A stretch of 64,000 bases of DNA from JAHEDH01 sp963753285 (GCA_963753285.1 CAVWBT010000008.1:248001-312000); one strand, 5' to 3'. Positions 1 through 7,246 are shown, counted from the first letter of the stretch. The notes: a model not told the origin generated them from the letters alone. Numbers and translations: made by a program.

Positions 1-47
1 CAGAAGCTGCACTTCAGCAGTTCGCTGTTCTCGGTGAACTTCGACAT
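1..47 (-). CDS. clpX: ATP-dependent Clp protease ATP-binding subunit ClpX, N-terminus (partial)
   Basis: Only the first 15 codons lie in the window; the gene runs off the left edge. The reading frame starts at the ATG at 47-45 and gives MSKFTENSELLKCSF, the start of the ClpX zinc-binding domain with its first cysteine. A strong ribosome site (AAGGAGG) lies ten bases before the ATG. ClpX is the AAA+ unfoldase that feeds substrates, including ssrA-tagged proteins, to ClpP. It follows clpP by 15 bases on the same strand, the usual tig-clpP-clpX order, which supports the call despite the short fragment. Confidence 0.85.
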   Translation of the reverse strand, partial: MSKFTENSELLKCSF

Positions 48-62
48 CGGTGGCGCGCCTCC

Positions 63-689
63 TTATTCAGAAGACGTTACCGCAGAAAGCTCCCTTCGGG
101 TGAGCACTTGATCGATGATGCCGTATTCCTTGGCCGCAGGAGCGAGCATCCAGTAGTCGCGTTCGGTGTCCTTCTCGACCTTCTCGAGCGGCTGCCCGGA
201 GTGCTCGGCGAGGATCGCATTCAGCTGTTCGCGCATCTCGACGATCAGCTTCGCTTGGATCTCGATGTCGGTTGCCTGGCCCTGGGCGCCGCCGTGTGGC
301 TGGTGCAGCATGATCCGGGCGTGGGGCAGGGCGAAGCGCTTCCCCTGGGTCCCGCCGGCGAGGATCACCGCGGCCGCGGAGGCCGCCATGCCCATGCAGA
401 CGGTGTTCACGTCGGGCTTGATGTAGTTCATCGTGTCGTAGATGGCGAACAGCGACGTGATCGATCCACCCGGCGAGTTGATGTAGAGGAAGACGTCCTT
501 GTCGGGATCATCCGACTCGAGGTGCAGCAGCTGCGCCATGATCAGGTTCGCGACGGTGTCGTCGATCGGCGTACCGAGGAAGATGATCCGATCCTTCAGC
601 AGACGACTGTAGATGTCGTAGGTGCGCTCGCCGCGGCTGGTGTTCTCTGTGACATATGGGACTGGCATGTATGCCTGGGGGTCCATCAT
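63..689 (-). CDS. clpP: ATP-dependent Clp protease proteolytic subunit ClpP
   Basis: Serine protease subunit that forms the tetradecameric chamber of ClpXP and ClpCP in the cytoplasm. The 208-residue length is normal. The catalytic triad is visible: Ser104 in GMAASAAAV, His129 in MLHQPHGG and Asp178 in ERDYWM. The start ATG overlaps the tig stop as ATGA, so the two genes are probably translationally coupled. A second ATG follows immediately and sits at a better distance from the GAGGAGG site inside the end of tig, so the true start could be one codon later. Actinobacteria often carry two clpP genes in tandem; only one is seen here, and clpX follows directly. Confidence 0.97.
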   Translation of the reverse strand: MMDPQAYMPVPYVTENTSRGERTYDIYSRLLKDRIIFLGTPIDDTVANLIMAQLLHLESDDPDKDVFLYINSPGGSITSLFAIYDTMNYIKPDVNTVCMGMAASAAAVILAGGTQGKRFALPHARIMLHQPHGGAQGQATDIEIQAKLIVEMREQLNAILAEHSGQPLEKVEKDTERDYWMLAPAAKEYGIIDQVLTRRELSAVTSSE

Positions 690-2113
690 TCCTCCTCGTT
701 GGATGCGATGACCTCTGCTTCAACAACTTGTGCTTCGACGACGTCCGTCTGGTCGGCGTCCACCGCCTCGGCTTCGACGACGTGCGTCGTGGCCGGTGGG
801 GCGATCGTGAGATCGACCTCGTTGCCTTCTTCGTCGACGGGTCGAGCACCGTTCACGATGGCCTCGAGCGCCTTGTTTCGCAGGATATCACCGGCCAGGT
901 TCTTTCTCTGGAGGTCGTTCTGGAGCGCAAGGCGGATCCGTTCGGGGTCTTCCGACGATGCAACGACCATCTCGATGACCGAAGCGAGTTCCTCTTCACC
1001 GACCTCGAAACCCTCCACATCGATGACGGCCTCGAGCAGCAGGCGGGTCTTCAGGCTGCGTTCGGCCTGGGACTCGAGATCCGAGATGAACGCCTCCTGT
1101 TGGATGCCGGTCACCCGGAAGTAGTCCTCGAGACCGATCTGCTGCTCTTCGAGACGGTGACTGAACCGGTGGAACACCTCGTCCATCTCGGCGCGCACGA
1201 GCGCTTCCGGGAGGTCGACGACGACCTCGTCGACGAGTTGATCGAGCGCTCGATCCTGGAATGTTCCTGCCAGTGATCGCCTCTTCATGTCGCTCATCTG
1301 CCCGAGCAGCGTCGAGCGGAGTTCGTCGACCGTTTCGAATTCGGTCGTTTCGGTCACCCACTCGTCTGTCACCTCGGGAAGGACACGCTCGCGGACGTCG
1401 TTGACCTTCACCGAGTAGATGACCTCCATCCCGGCCTTCTCACCGAAACCCTCGGGAAGCGGACCCTCGAAGGTGACAGTGTCACCGGCACCTGCGCCCA
1501 CCAGTGATTCGTCCAGCGCTGCGATGAGACCTCCGGACCCGACCTCGTACAGCAACCCGGCGGCGGCGGCTTCCGGAACGTCCTCCCCGTCCTTCGTCGC
1601 CGAGATGTCCATGGACACGAAGTCACCGGTGCTCGCTGTGCGGTCGACCTCCTCGACGGAGGCGAACTGCTCCCGGAACCGATCGATCTGGGCGTCCAAT
1701 TCCTCGTCGGTCACCTCGACCGACCCGACCTCCACCACGCGGTCGTGGATCTCAGGCACCTCCCCGAGTTCAGGCCAGGTCGTGACCTTCACCTCGACCT
1801 TGACTCCCGTGAGGCTGTCTTCGATCGACTCGAGCGCCGGCGAGACGGCAGGCTCGATATCGAGCTCGGTGAGCACGTCGCCGACCTTCTTCGGCAGCAT
1901 CTCGTCGATGGCCTCGGAGCGAAGACGTTCCGCTCCGACGGTCGCCTCGACGATCGCCCTCGGCGCTTTGCCCGGGCGGAACCCACGGATCTTGACTTCC
2001 TGCGAGATCTTGCGCGCTGCGGCGTTCTTCGCCGGTTCGAGCTCCGCCTCGGCGACCTCGAAACTGATCAGCTTCTCATGTGGACCGGCTTCGGTCACGG
2101 TGACATCTGTCAC
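686..2113 (-). CDS. tig: Trigger factor, ribosome-associated chaperone and peptidyl-prolyl isomerase
   Basis: Binds the ribosome near the exit tunnel and helps nascent proteins fold. The protein is 475 residues with the standard order: an N-terminal ribosome-binding domain containing the signature GFRPGKAP near residue 47, a FKBP-like PPIase domain around residues 155-250, and a long helical C-terminal domain. The extreme C-terminus is an acidic, valine-rich tail. A longer frame upstream would run into the tRNA-His gene; I chose the GTG at 2113-2111 because AGGAG sits seven bases before it and because family members start with a short lead before the beta strand. It overlaps clpP by four bases. 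Confidence 0.95.
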   Translation of the reverse strand: MTDVTVTEAGPHEKLISFEVAEAELEPAKNAAARKISQEVKIRGFRPGKAPRAIVEATVGAERLRSEAIDEMLPKKVGDVLTELDIEPAVSPALESIEDSLTGVKVEVKVTTWPELGEVPEIHDRVVEVGSVEVTDEELDAQIDRFREQFASVEEVDRTASTGDFVSMDISATKDGEDVPEAAAAGLLYEVGSGGLIAALDESLVGAGAGDTVTFEGPLPEGFGEKAGMEVIYSVKVNDVRERVLPEVTDEWVTETTEFETVDELRSTLLGQMSDMKRRSLAGTFQDRALDQLVDEVVVDLPEALVRAEMDEVFHRFSHRLEEQQIGLEDYFRVTGIQQEAFISDLESQAERSLKTRLLLEAVIDVEGFEVGEEELASVIEMVVASSEDPERIRLALQNDLQRKNLAGDILRNKALEAIVNGARPVDEEGNEVDLTIAPPATTHVVEAEAVDADQTDVVEAQVVEAEVIASNEEE

Positions 2114-2174
2114 GAATGTGCTCCTGGTTGGACATGAATCGTCCGGGAGGCGGAAACCTCCCGGACGTTCGAGG

Positions 2175-2247
2175 GTGACCGAGGGGAATTGAACCCCCGA
2201 CCTCCAGTACCACAAACTGGCGCTCTAACCAACTGAGCTACGGCCAC
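2175..2247 (-). tRNA. tRNA-His (anticodon GTG)
   Basis: The minus strand folds as a cloverleaf with a seven-base acceptor stem (GTGGCCG with CGGTCAC), a GTG anticodon in loop TTGTGGT between CCAGT and ACTGG, and a GGTTCAATTCC T-arm. CCA is not encoded. It lies just upstream of tig. Confidence 0.95.
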
Positions 2248-2289
2248 CATGTTGGAGCGGACGATGCCTCTCCGGGTCGTGAGACACGG

Positions 2290-2363
2290 TGCCCCCGGAA
2301 GGATTCGAACCTCCGACCAAGAGCTTAGAAGGCTCCTGCTCTGTCCACTGAGCTACGAGGGCA
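2290..2363 (-). tRNA. tRNA-Arg (anticodon TCT)
   Basis: Cloverleaf on the minus strand with acceptor TGCCCTC pairing with GGGGGCA (one G-T pair), anticodon loop CTTCTAA giving TCT for AGA codons, and T-loop GGTTCGAATCC. CCA is not encoded. AGA is a rare codon in a GC-rich genome such as this. Confidence 0.95.
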
Positions 2364-2431
2364 CAGTGGGGAGAATCTTACCGATGGGGACTCGCGTTCA
2401 CGACCCGATGAAGCTGCCGAAGCGCTCCGGA

Positions 2432-2501
2432 GCGGGTGAAGGGAATCGAACCCTCACGACCAGCTTGGAAGGCTGGGGCTCTACCATTGAGCTACACCCG
2501 C
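2432..2501 (-). tRNA. tRNA-Gly (anticodon TCC)
   Basis: Minus-strand cloverleaf with acceptor GCGGGTG/CACCCGC, anticodon stem CCAGC/GCTGG around loop CTTCCAA (TCC, reads GGA), and T-loop GGTTCGATTCC. Confidence 0.95.
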
Positions 2502-2549
2502 GGGATAGAGGAGTATACGGCTTCGACGCGAAACGTCACATGCCGGTTG

Positions 2550-2578
2550 CGTCTCACGTCCCACGTCTCACGTCCCAT
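2550..2578. repeat. Short TCTCACG-type heptamer array
   Basis: Four heptamers alternate between GTCTCAC and GTCCCAC. This is a small member of the heptanucleotide family whose largest array is at 51547-51679. It sits in a gene-free stretch between tRNA-Gly and tRNA-Pro. Confidence 0.75.
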
Positions 2579-2606
2579 GATCGTGACGCCGGGGAGAGCG
2601 CAGACA

Positions 2607-2868
2607 GACCGGCGTCGGTCATGGACCCGTGAACCGCTCCGACTCCGACGAACCCGTCCATCAGTCGACCGAACACGGGCAACAGGCTGTGGGCTCGACC
2701 ACGCAACCCGCGGCGGGAGCACTGGCCGACCGGCGTCTGTATTGGACTCGTGAACCGCTCCGACTCCTGAACGGCCATCCATCGGTCGGCCAACATCACG
2801 GCAGCACAGAGGCGGACCGGGAACCGGAACACGGGGCGGCAGCCTTGACCGATCGGCGTCTGTTCGAA
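2607..2868. repeat. Family B intergenic tandem repeat, about three units of 120 bp
   Basis: The 429-base space between tRNA-Gly and tRNA-Pro holds no gene I can support, but it contains a tandem repeat. The block GACCGGCGTC begins at 2607 and 2728, and a variant (GACCGATCGGCGTC) begins at 2847, so the period is 119-121 bases. After the block, the first two units share GACTCGTGAACCGCTCCGAC or a close variant, followed by CCATC(A/G)GTCG. The third unit is truncated. A further copy lies at 24590-24660. The function is unknown. It looks like an expanding or mobile non-coding element. Confidence 0.7.
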
Positions 2869-2930
2869 GCTCGACAATCAATGCAGAACTCCGATGGACC
2901 CGCTTCGAAGTTGGTCAACATCAATACTGT

Positions 2931-3003
2931 CGGGTTGGTGGGACTTGAACCCACGACCTCCTGCTCCCAAAGCAGGCGCGCTACCAAGCTGCGCCACAAC
3001 CCG
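2931..3003 (-). tRNA. tRNA-Pro (anticodon TGG)
   Basis: Minus-strand cloverleaf with acceptor CGGGTTG/CAACCCG, anticodon stem CCTGC/GCAGG around loop TTTGGGA (TGG), and T-loop GGTTCAAGTCC. Confidence 0.95.
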
Positions 3004-3064
3004 TGACGGGAACGCTACCCGGTGCGCAGGCCATCGACCAGCCGAATGCGTCACAGATGCGGGA

Positions 3065-3070
3065 TACGTT
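3065..3070 (+). promoter_or_regulatory. -10 box (TACGTT) of an apparently leaderless gene
   Basis: TACGTT ends six bases before the ATG at 3077 and no ribosome site is seen, so transcription would begin at or next to the start codon. Confidence 0.5.
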
Positions 3071-3076
3071 CCCGGT

Positions 3077-3799
3077 ATGCGACCCGCGCTACCGGACGAC
3101 GTACAACGCCGGTTGAAGCACGTATCAGATCTCAGCCAATGGGAACGAGCGGAGCTCGGACGATCGCTGCGACGGCTCGGATGGACGTACACCGAGATCG
3201 GCGCCGTCGTCCCCGCAGCAAAGAGCACCATTGCCGGATGGTGCCGAGGCATCGAACTCTCGCCGGGCCAGATCGACGCCATCGCCCGTCGTACCGACAC
3301 CAAGGCAGGAATCCCCAGAGACACGCAATGGCGTCGGCACGCGGAGCGTGCAGCGATCATCGAGGCCGCTCGCGCAGAGGCGAAGTGCAGAACAGCCGAT
3401 CCGGAGTGGGTGGCGGGGGTGATGCTGTACTGGGGTGAGGGTTTCAAGACCGAGAACGCACTTGGACTGGCGAACTCCGACGCAGACCTCATGCGCTTGT
3501 TCATGCATTGGTCGAGAACGCATCTCGACTCGAGGATGGAATTCAGAGCCAAACTCAACCTGCACGCTGGAAACGACGAAACCACAGCCACCATCTACTG
3601 GGCTCGAGCTTTGTCGATACCGACGGAACACTTCAACAAGACGTTCATCAAGCCCGAAGGGACGGGCCACCGAAGAAACCACCTCGAGCATGGGGTGATT
3701 CAGGTTCGCGCACGCCGGAGCACCGATCATTTCCTTCGCACAATGGGATGGATCGAGGGCCTCCGCAGCGTTTGGATGTCACAGCAGAACTATGACTAA
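3077..3799 (+). CDS. HTH protein with LAGLIDADG-like C-terminal region
   Basis: The protein has 240 residues. Residues 28-60 look like a helix-turn-helix (WTYTEIGAVVPAAKSTIAGW), similar to recombinase-type or transposase-type HTHs. Residues 110-210 contain GVMLYWGEGFKTENALGLAN and later FRAKLNLHAG, which resemble the glycine/acidic helices and beta pattern of LAGLIDADG homing-endonuclease-like folds (compare GLYWGEG motifs). I cannot name a family with certainty and see no proof of nuclease activity. The frame is open further upstream through the tRNA-Pro gene, so I chose the ATG at 3077, which is preceded by a TACGTT box. It lies between tRNA genes, a common place for inserted genes, and could have been acquired by transfer. 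Confidence 0.55.
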   Translation: MRPALPDDVQRRLKHVSDLSQWERAELGRSLRRLGWTYTEIGAVVPAAKSTIAGWCRGIELSPGQIDAIARRTDTKAGIPRDTQWRRHAERAAIIEAARAEAKCRTADPEWVAGVMLYWGEGFKTENALGLANSDADLMRLFMHWSRTHLDSRMEFRAKLNLHAGNDETTATIYWARALSIPTEHFNKTFIKPEGTGHRRNHLEHGVIQVRARRSTDHFLRTMGWIEGLRSVWMSQQNYD

Positions 3800-3809
3800 C
3801 CTCGAACAC

Positions 3810-3883
3810 GGGTCGCTAGCTCAACTGGTCAGAGCAGGGGCCTCTTAAGCCCAAGGTTCCGGGTTCGAGTCCCGGGCGGCCTA
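3810..3883 (+). tRNA. tRNA-Lys (anticodon CTT)
   Basis: Plus-strand cloverleaf with acceptor GGGTCGC/GCGGCCT including G-T pairs, anticodon loop CTCTTAA (CTT, reads AAG) and a strong T-arm CCGGG/CCCGG. The outermost anticodon-stem pair looks mismatched (G-A), but the rest is regular. It begins 10 bases after the preceding gene. Confidence 0.9.
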
Positions 3884-3892
3884 CCCACACGA

Positions 3893-3925
3893 CGAAAGCC
3901 CTCCGCGTCCTGCGGAGGGCTTTCG
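3893..3925. terminator. Bidirectional hairpin terminator between convergent tRNA genes
   Basis: CGAAAGCCCTCCGC pairs perfectly with GCGGAGGGCTTTCG across a five-base loop, giving a 14-bp stem with A and T tracts at the base. It separates tRNA-Lys on the plus strand from tRNA-Leu on the minus strand and would serve both. Confidence 0.88.
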
Positions 3926-4009
3926 TGCGGGTGGAGGGACTCGAACCCCCACAGGCTTTCGCCCACCAGGACCTAAACCTGGCGCGTCTCCCAATTCCGC
4001 CACACCCGC
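3926..4009 (-). tRNA. tRNA-Leu (anticodon TAG)
   Basis: A class II tRNA of 84 nt with a long variable arm (GGGCGAAAGCC), acceptor GCGGGTG/CACCCGC, anticodon stem CCAGG/CCTGG around TTTAGGT (TAG, reads CTA) and T-loop GGTTCGAGTCC. Confidence 0.95.
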
Positions 4010-4034
4010 GTGGCAGTGCCATTGTGACATGGCC

Positions 4035-4625
4035 TCAGCCCCGAGTCCCATCGGGGCCGAGCGCGGCGGCCAAGGCACGAAGCGCCAGCGCCCGATGCGA
4101 GATCCGATGCTTCTCCTCGCTCCTCATCTCGGCGAACGTCCGGCCACCGACGCTGAAGACCGGGTCGTAGCCGAAGCCGTCATCGCCGCGCGGCTCGGTG
4201 GTGATCTCGCCTTCGACGACCCCCTCGACGGTGATCTCCTTGCCCGATGCATCGACGAGAGCAATGGCTGTCTTGAAGCGGGCGGATCGCCGTCTGACCC
4301 CATCCATTTCGGCGAGGAGCTTGGCGACGTTGTCCGAGTATGACGCGTCCGGCCCTGCGTATCGGGCAGTGTGAACCCCGGGCTCTCCCCCGAGCGCGTC
4401 CACTTCGAGTCCGGTGTCGTCGGCGACTGCTGTCAGGCCCGTGGCGCGCTGGACGGCACGCGCCTTCAACAGTGCGTTGCCGAGCAGCGTCGGCTCGGTC
4501 TCCTCGACGTCCGGCCACTCGAGCCCTCGAACGATCTCACGGACCAGACCGAGACCTGCGAGCACCTCTTCGACCTCGGCGATCTTGTCGGGATTCTTCG
4601 ATGCGACCACCAGCCGTTCGATCAC
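4035..4625 (-). CDS. rdgB: XTP/dITP diphosphohydrolase (HAM1/RdgB family)
   Basis: House-cleaning enzyme that hydrolyses non-canonical purine triphosphates (dITP, XTP) to monophosphates and pyrophosphate. At 196 residues it is full length. Family motifs appear in order: the nucleotide-binding ASKNPDKIAEV at the N-terminus, VADDTGLEVDALGGEPG with the metal-binding acidic residues, GDDGFGYDPVF, and the C-terminal EKHRISHRALA. Its ATG overlaps the stop of rph by four bases, so it is the last gene of an rph-rdgB pair, a common arrangement. Confidence 0.96.
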   Translation of the reverse strand: MIERLVVASKNPDKIAEVEEVLAGLGLVREIVRGLEWPDVEETEPTLLGNALLKARAVQRATGLTAVADDTGLEVDALGGEPGVHTARYAGPDASYSDNVAKLLAEMDGVRRRSARFKTAIALVDASGKEITVEGVVEGEITTEPRGDDGFGYDPVFSVGGRTFAEMRSEEKHRISHRALALRALAAALGPDGTRG

Positions 4626-5326
4626 TGCTCGGTCGCCGCTTTCTGGGCTTCGACGAGCTCGGCGATCCCCCCGGCCGCCAGGTCGAGCATTCCGTCGAGC
4701 TCTACTCTCGTGAAGGGCGCGCCCTCAGCAGTGCCCTGGACCTCGACGAGCAGCCCGCGACCGGACATCACGACGTTCATGTCGACCTCGGCCGAGACAT
4801 CGTCGACGTATTCGAGGTCGAGCAACGTCGCCCCGTCGACGAGACCGACCGAGACGGCGGCCACCTGGTCGATGATCGGGTTCCTCGCCATCGTGCCGTT
4901 GCCCACGGCCCATTCGAACGCCTGGTGCAATGCGATCCACGCCCCGGTGACCGCTGCGGTCCGGGTGCCGCCGTCGGCTTCGATCACGTCGCAGTCCACC
5001 CGGACCATCCCTTCACCCATGGCCTTCATGTCGACCACGGCGCGGAGCGCACGTCCGATGAGACGGGAGATCTCTTGTTGCCTGCCTTTCGTGTACGAAT
5101 CACGACGAATCCTGGTGTCACTGGAGCCGGGCAGCATGCCGTACTCTGCCGTGACCCAACCCTTGCCCGAGCCCTTCATCCAGCGCGGCACCTCGGCCTC
5201 GACGGCCGCAGTGCACAAAACCCGGGTCTTGCCCATCTCGATCAGCACAGAGCCGGGCGTCGACTCCGTGAATCCCAGGTGAAGTCTCACCGGGCGAAGC
5301 TCGTCGGGTTGTCGTGTTCGCGTCAT
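4622..5326 (-). CDS. rph: Ribonuclease PH
   Basis: Phosphorolytic 3'-5' exoribonuclease that trims tRNA 3' ends. At 234 residues it is of normal length. Clear signatures are GWVTAEYGMLPGSSDTR, GRQQEISRLIGRALRAVVD with the phosphate-site arginines, and DCDVIEADGGTRTAAVTGAW. A ribosome site (AGGTG) lies six bases before the ATG at 5326. The gene starts three bases after the stop of the MBL gene and overlaps rdgB, so the three form one operon. Confidence 0.97.
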   Translation of the reverse strand: MTRTRQPDELRPVRLHLGFTESTPGSVLIEMGKTRVLCTAAVEAEVPRWMKGSGKGWVTAEYGMLPGSSDTRIRRDSYTKGRQQEISRLIGRALRAVVDMKAMGEGMVRVDCDVIEADGGTRTAAVTGAWIALHQAFEWAVGNGTMARNPIIDQVAAVSVGLVDGATLLDLEYVDDVSAEVDMNVVMSGRGLLVEVQGTAEGAPFTRVELDGMLDLAAGGIAELVEAQKAATEQ

Positions 5327-5329
5327 GGT

Positions 5330-6079
5330 TCACACCTCGTAGGTCATTCCCGGGACCGCCGCCATGACGGTTCGCCCGTGGGTGGTTTCCGCCTCCCGGA
5401 CCGATATGAGCGGATCGAGGTGCGGTGGAATATGTGTCAAGACCAGTCTGGTCGCTCCGACGTGGGAGGCGATCCGGCCCGCCTGCGAGGCGGTCAAGTG
5501 CTGCCGAAATGCGTCGTCGCCCGGGTCACCCTGGAAGCTCGCTTCGCTGACGAGCAGGTCGACGGGACCCACCGTGTCGACCCACGCGCCGGCCGCGCCG
5601 GTGTCCGCCGTGTAGAAGACCCTGCGCGCCGAGCATTCGAACTCGAACCCGAGTGTCGGAACGGAATGGTCCATCCCCACGGCCCGGATGGCAACGTCGC
5701 CGACGGTCCAGCGGCTGCCACCTTCGACAGGGGTGAGGTCGAAGGTGGAGTGGATCACGTGATCGTCCTCGGCATCGAGGAAACCGAGGACGTGATCGAT
5801 CACCGAACGGTGCGCAAACAGCGGAACACCGCGCACGGGCTCGGGACGATAGGTGAGCGCATGGAACGCGGCGAACAGATCGACGCAGTGATCCGGGTGA
5901 CGATGAGAGATGACGATGGCGTCGACATCGGCCGGGTCGATCACCGACGCCAGGGCCTGAAAGCCACCGGAGCCCGCGTCACACCAGATCGTGGTCCGGT
6001 CGGTCCTCACGAGGTACGAGGAGGCGGCGTTGGTGGGAGTCGGGTAGGTTCCGCTGGAGCCCAGAACGGTGAAGCGCAC
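5330..6079 (-). CDS. MBL-fold metal-dependent hydrolase (RNase Z / cyclic phosphodiesterase type)
   Basis: A metallo-beta-lactamase-fold protein of 249 residues that probably binds two metal ions. The visible metal ligands are SHRHPDHC (the HxHxDH motif), a His in GMDHSVPT, an Asp in YTADTG and a His in LTHIPPHL. The overall pattern resembles the Rv1339/RNase Z-like branch seen next to rph-rdgB in actinobacteria, for which a cyclic nucleotide phosphodiesterase activity has been proposed in mycobacteria; the substrate here is unproven. The start is the GTG at 6079, chosen because RFTVLGSSGTYPTP is the conserved N-terminus and a TACACT box lies seven bases upstream. A longer frame would run through pdxH. 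Confidence 0.88.
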   Translation of the reverse strand: MRFTVLGSSGTYPTPTNAASSYLVRTDRTTIWCDAGSGGFQALASVIDPADVDAIVISHRHPDHCVDLFAAFHALTYRPEPVRGVPLFAHRSVIDHVLGFLDAEDDHVIHSTFDLTPVEGGSRWTVGDVAIRAVGMDHSVPTLGFEFECSARRVFYTADTGAAGAWVDTVGPVDLLVSEASFQGDPGDDAFRQHLTASQAGRIASHVGATRLVLTHIPPHLDPLISVREAETTHGRTVMAAVPGMTYEV

Positions 6080-6086
6080 CGAGCCG

Positions 6087-6092
6087 AGTGTA
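6087..6092 (-). promoter_or_regulatory. -10 box (TACACT) for the MBL gene, leaderless
   Basis: TACACT lies seven bases before the GTG at 6079 and falls immediately downstream of the pdxH stop codon, so the MBL-rph-rdgB operon can be transcribed independently of pdxH. Confidence 0.55.
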
Positions 6093-6096
6093 CGGC

Positions 6097-6739
6097 TCAG
6101 GGGGCGAGACGCACCTTCGACCAACCCGACTCGCCACGTTCGAAGGAGATCCGGTCGTGAAGTCGGTTCGGGCGTCCCTGCCAGAACTCGAAGCCCGAAG
6201 GCTGGACGCGATACCCGCCCCATGTCGGCGGCCGGGTGACTGGCCGTTCGGTCGAGGCCCGGAGCTGCTCGACTCGATCCTCCAGCCATCGCCGCGAGGG
6301 AATGACGCTGCTCTGAGGCGACGCCACCGCACCGATTTGCGCATCGACCGGACGGCTGGCGAAGTAGGCGTCGGCCTCGGACTCGCTCACCGGTTGTGCG
6401 ATCCCATCGATGTGGACCTGACGATGGAGCAGAAGCCAGACGAACAGCAACGAGATGCGAGGTTCGACCTCGATCTCTTTCCCTTTGCGCGACGAGGTGT
6501 TGGTGTAGAACACGAAGCCGTTGTGGTCGAATGACTTCATCAGCACGGTCCTCGACCTGGGGCCGCCGCCGTGCGGACACGGTGGAGACCACCATGGCGT
6601 TCGGCTCCTCCACTTCGGCGGCGATCGCTTCGGTGAACCAGCGGTCGAACTGTTCGATCGGGTCGTCTGCAATCTCGGCCATCGACAGCGGGGTGCTCTC
6701 GTAGTCGATCCTGAGCCGGCGGATACGGTCGTCGCTCAC
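6097..6739 (-). pseudogene. pdxH: Pyridoxine/pyridoxamine 5'-phosphate oxidase with an apparent +1 frameshift
   Basis: PdxH makes pyridoxal 5'-phosphate using FMN. The N-terminal 56 residues (ending MVVSTVSA) read from a GTG at 6739. The remainder, from GGPRSRTVLMKSFD through GFVFYTNTSSRKG to the C-terminal PNRLHDRISFERG, lies in another frame down to the TGA at 6099-6097. The two halves join exactly if one base is removed from the GC-rich run at about 6559-6574; the repaired protein would be 213 residues, the usual size. All other family motifs look intact, so the break is either very recent or a sequencing or assembly error. If real, the cell would depend on PLP salvage or de novo PLP synthesis. 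Confidence 0.88.
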
Positions 6740-6746
6740 GCCGTCA

Positions 6747-6752
6747 ACCGTA
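6747..6752 (-). promoter_or_regulatory. -10 box (TACGGT) for pdxH, leaderless
   Basis: TACGGT sits seven bases before the GTG start at 6739, with no ribosome-binding site between them. Confidence 0.5.
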
Positions 6753-6799
6753 CCGCGCTCCGGACATCGAGCGCATTCCGTGGACGGGCCCGCCCTTTC

Positions 6800-6805
6800 T
6801 ACACT
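6800..6805 (+). promoter_or_regulatory. -10 box (TACACT) for the DUF983 gene, leaderless
   Basis: TACACT ends seven bases before the GTG at 6813. It supports that start over an in-frame GTG at 6780. Confidence 0.5.
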
Positions 6806-6812
6806 CGATGTC

Positions 6813-7232
6813 GTGAGAGATCCGTCCGCAACTTTCTTCACGATGCTCGGCCGAGCTGTCGTGCGACGATGCCCCCGGTGCGGCGCAGGCGGGGCCTTCG
6901 CGAGCTGGGCAGCCCTCAACGAATACTGCACCACCTGCGGGTTCAAGTTCGAGCGCGAACCCGGCTACTGGGTTGGCGCGCTGATCATCAACATGGCCGT
7001 CGCGCTGTTGGTGTTTCTGGTGACGCTGGTCGGCGGCATTGCGCTGACCTGGCCGGATCCGCCGTGGAACGTGCTCTCGGCCCTGACCATCGGCGTGATG
7101 CTCGTGGTGCCGATCGCGTTCTATCCATGGTCGAAGAGCATCTGGATGGCCATCGAGCTCAGCTACCACAAGCTCGAGGAGAAGGAACAGTTCGAAGCCG
7201 CCCTTCGGGCGGAGATGACAGATCACAGATGA
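6813..7232 (+). CDS. DUF983-type small membrane protein with zinc ribbon
   Basis: A 139-residue protein. The N-terminal part holds two CxxC pairs (CPRC and CTTC) that would form a zinc ribbon, followed by FEREPGYWVGA and two hydrophobic segments around residues 49-72 and 80-100, so it is an inner-membrane protein. Members of DUF983 are widespread and poorly understood. The gene ends inside a heptamer array: the last codons (EMTDHR) are read from the repeat GATGACAGATCACAGATGA, which also supplies the stop codon. The original C-terminus has probably been altered by insertion of the repeat. It is divergent from pdxH. Confidence 0.82.
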   Translation: MRDPSATFFTMLGRAVVRRCPRCGAGGAFASWAALNEYCTTCGFKFEREPGYWVGALIINMAVALLVFLVTLVGGIALTWPDPPWNVLSALTIGVMLVVPIAFYPWSKSIWMAIELSYHKLEEKEQFEAALRAEMTDHR

Positions 7233-7246
7233 CAGATCACAGATGA
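7213..7246. repeat. TGACAGA heptamer array, left arm of an inverted pair
   Basis: GATGACA and GATCACA heptamers alternate. With the inverse array at 7341-7372 it brackets about 95 bases between the convergent DUF983 and acyl-CoA dehydrogenase genes, so the transcript could form a large hairpin. The left arm overlaps the end of the DUF983 coding region. Confidence 0.75.

Noticed and set aside
4340..6160. 606-codon open frame on the plus strand
   Set aside because: It lies antisense to rdgB, rph and the MBL gene, which carry clear family motifs; its translation is rich in Arg, His, Asp and Gly with no recognisable domain, as expected of a high-GC shadow frame.
6780..6812. Upstream GTG start for the DUF983 gene
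   Set aside because: It would place the TACACT -10 box inside the gene; the GTG at 6813 fits the leaderless pattern better.
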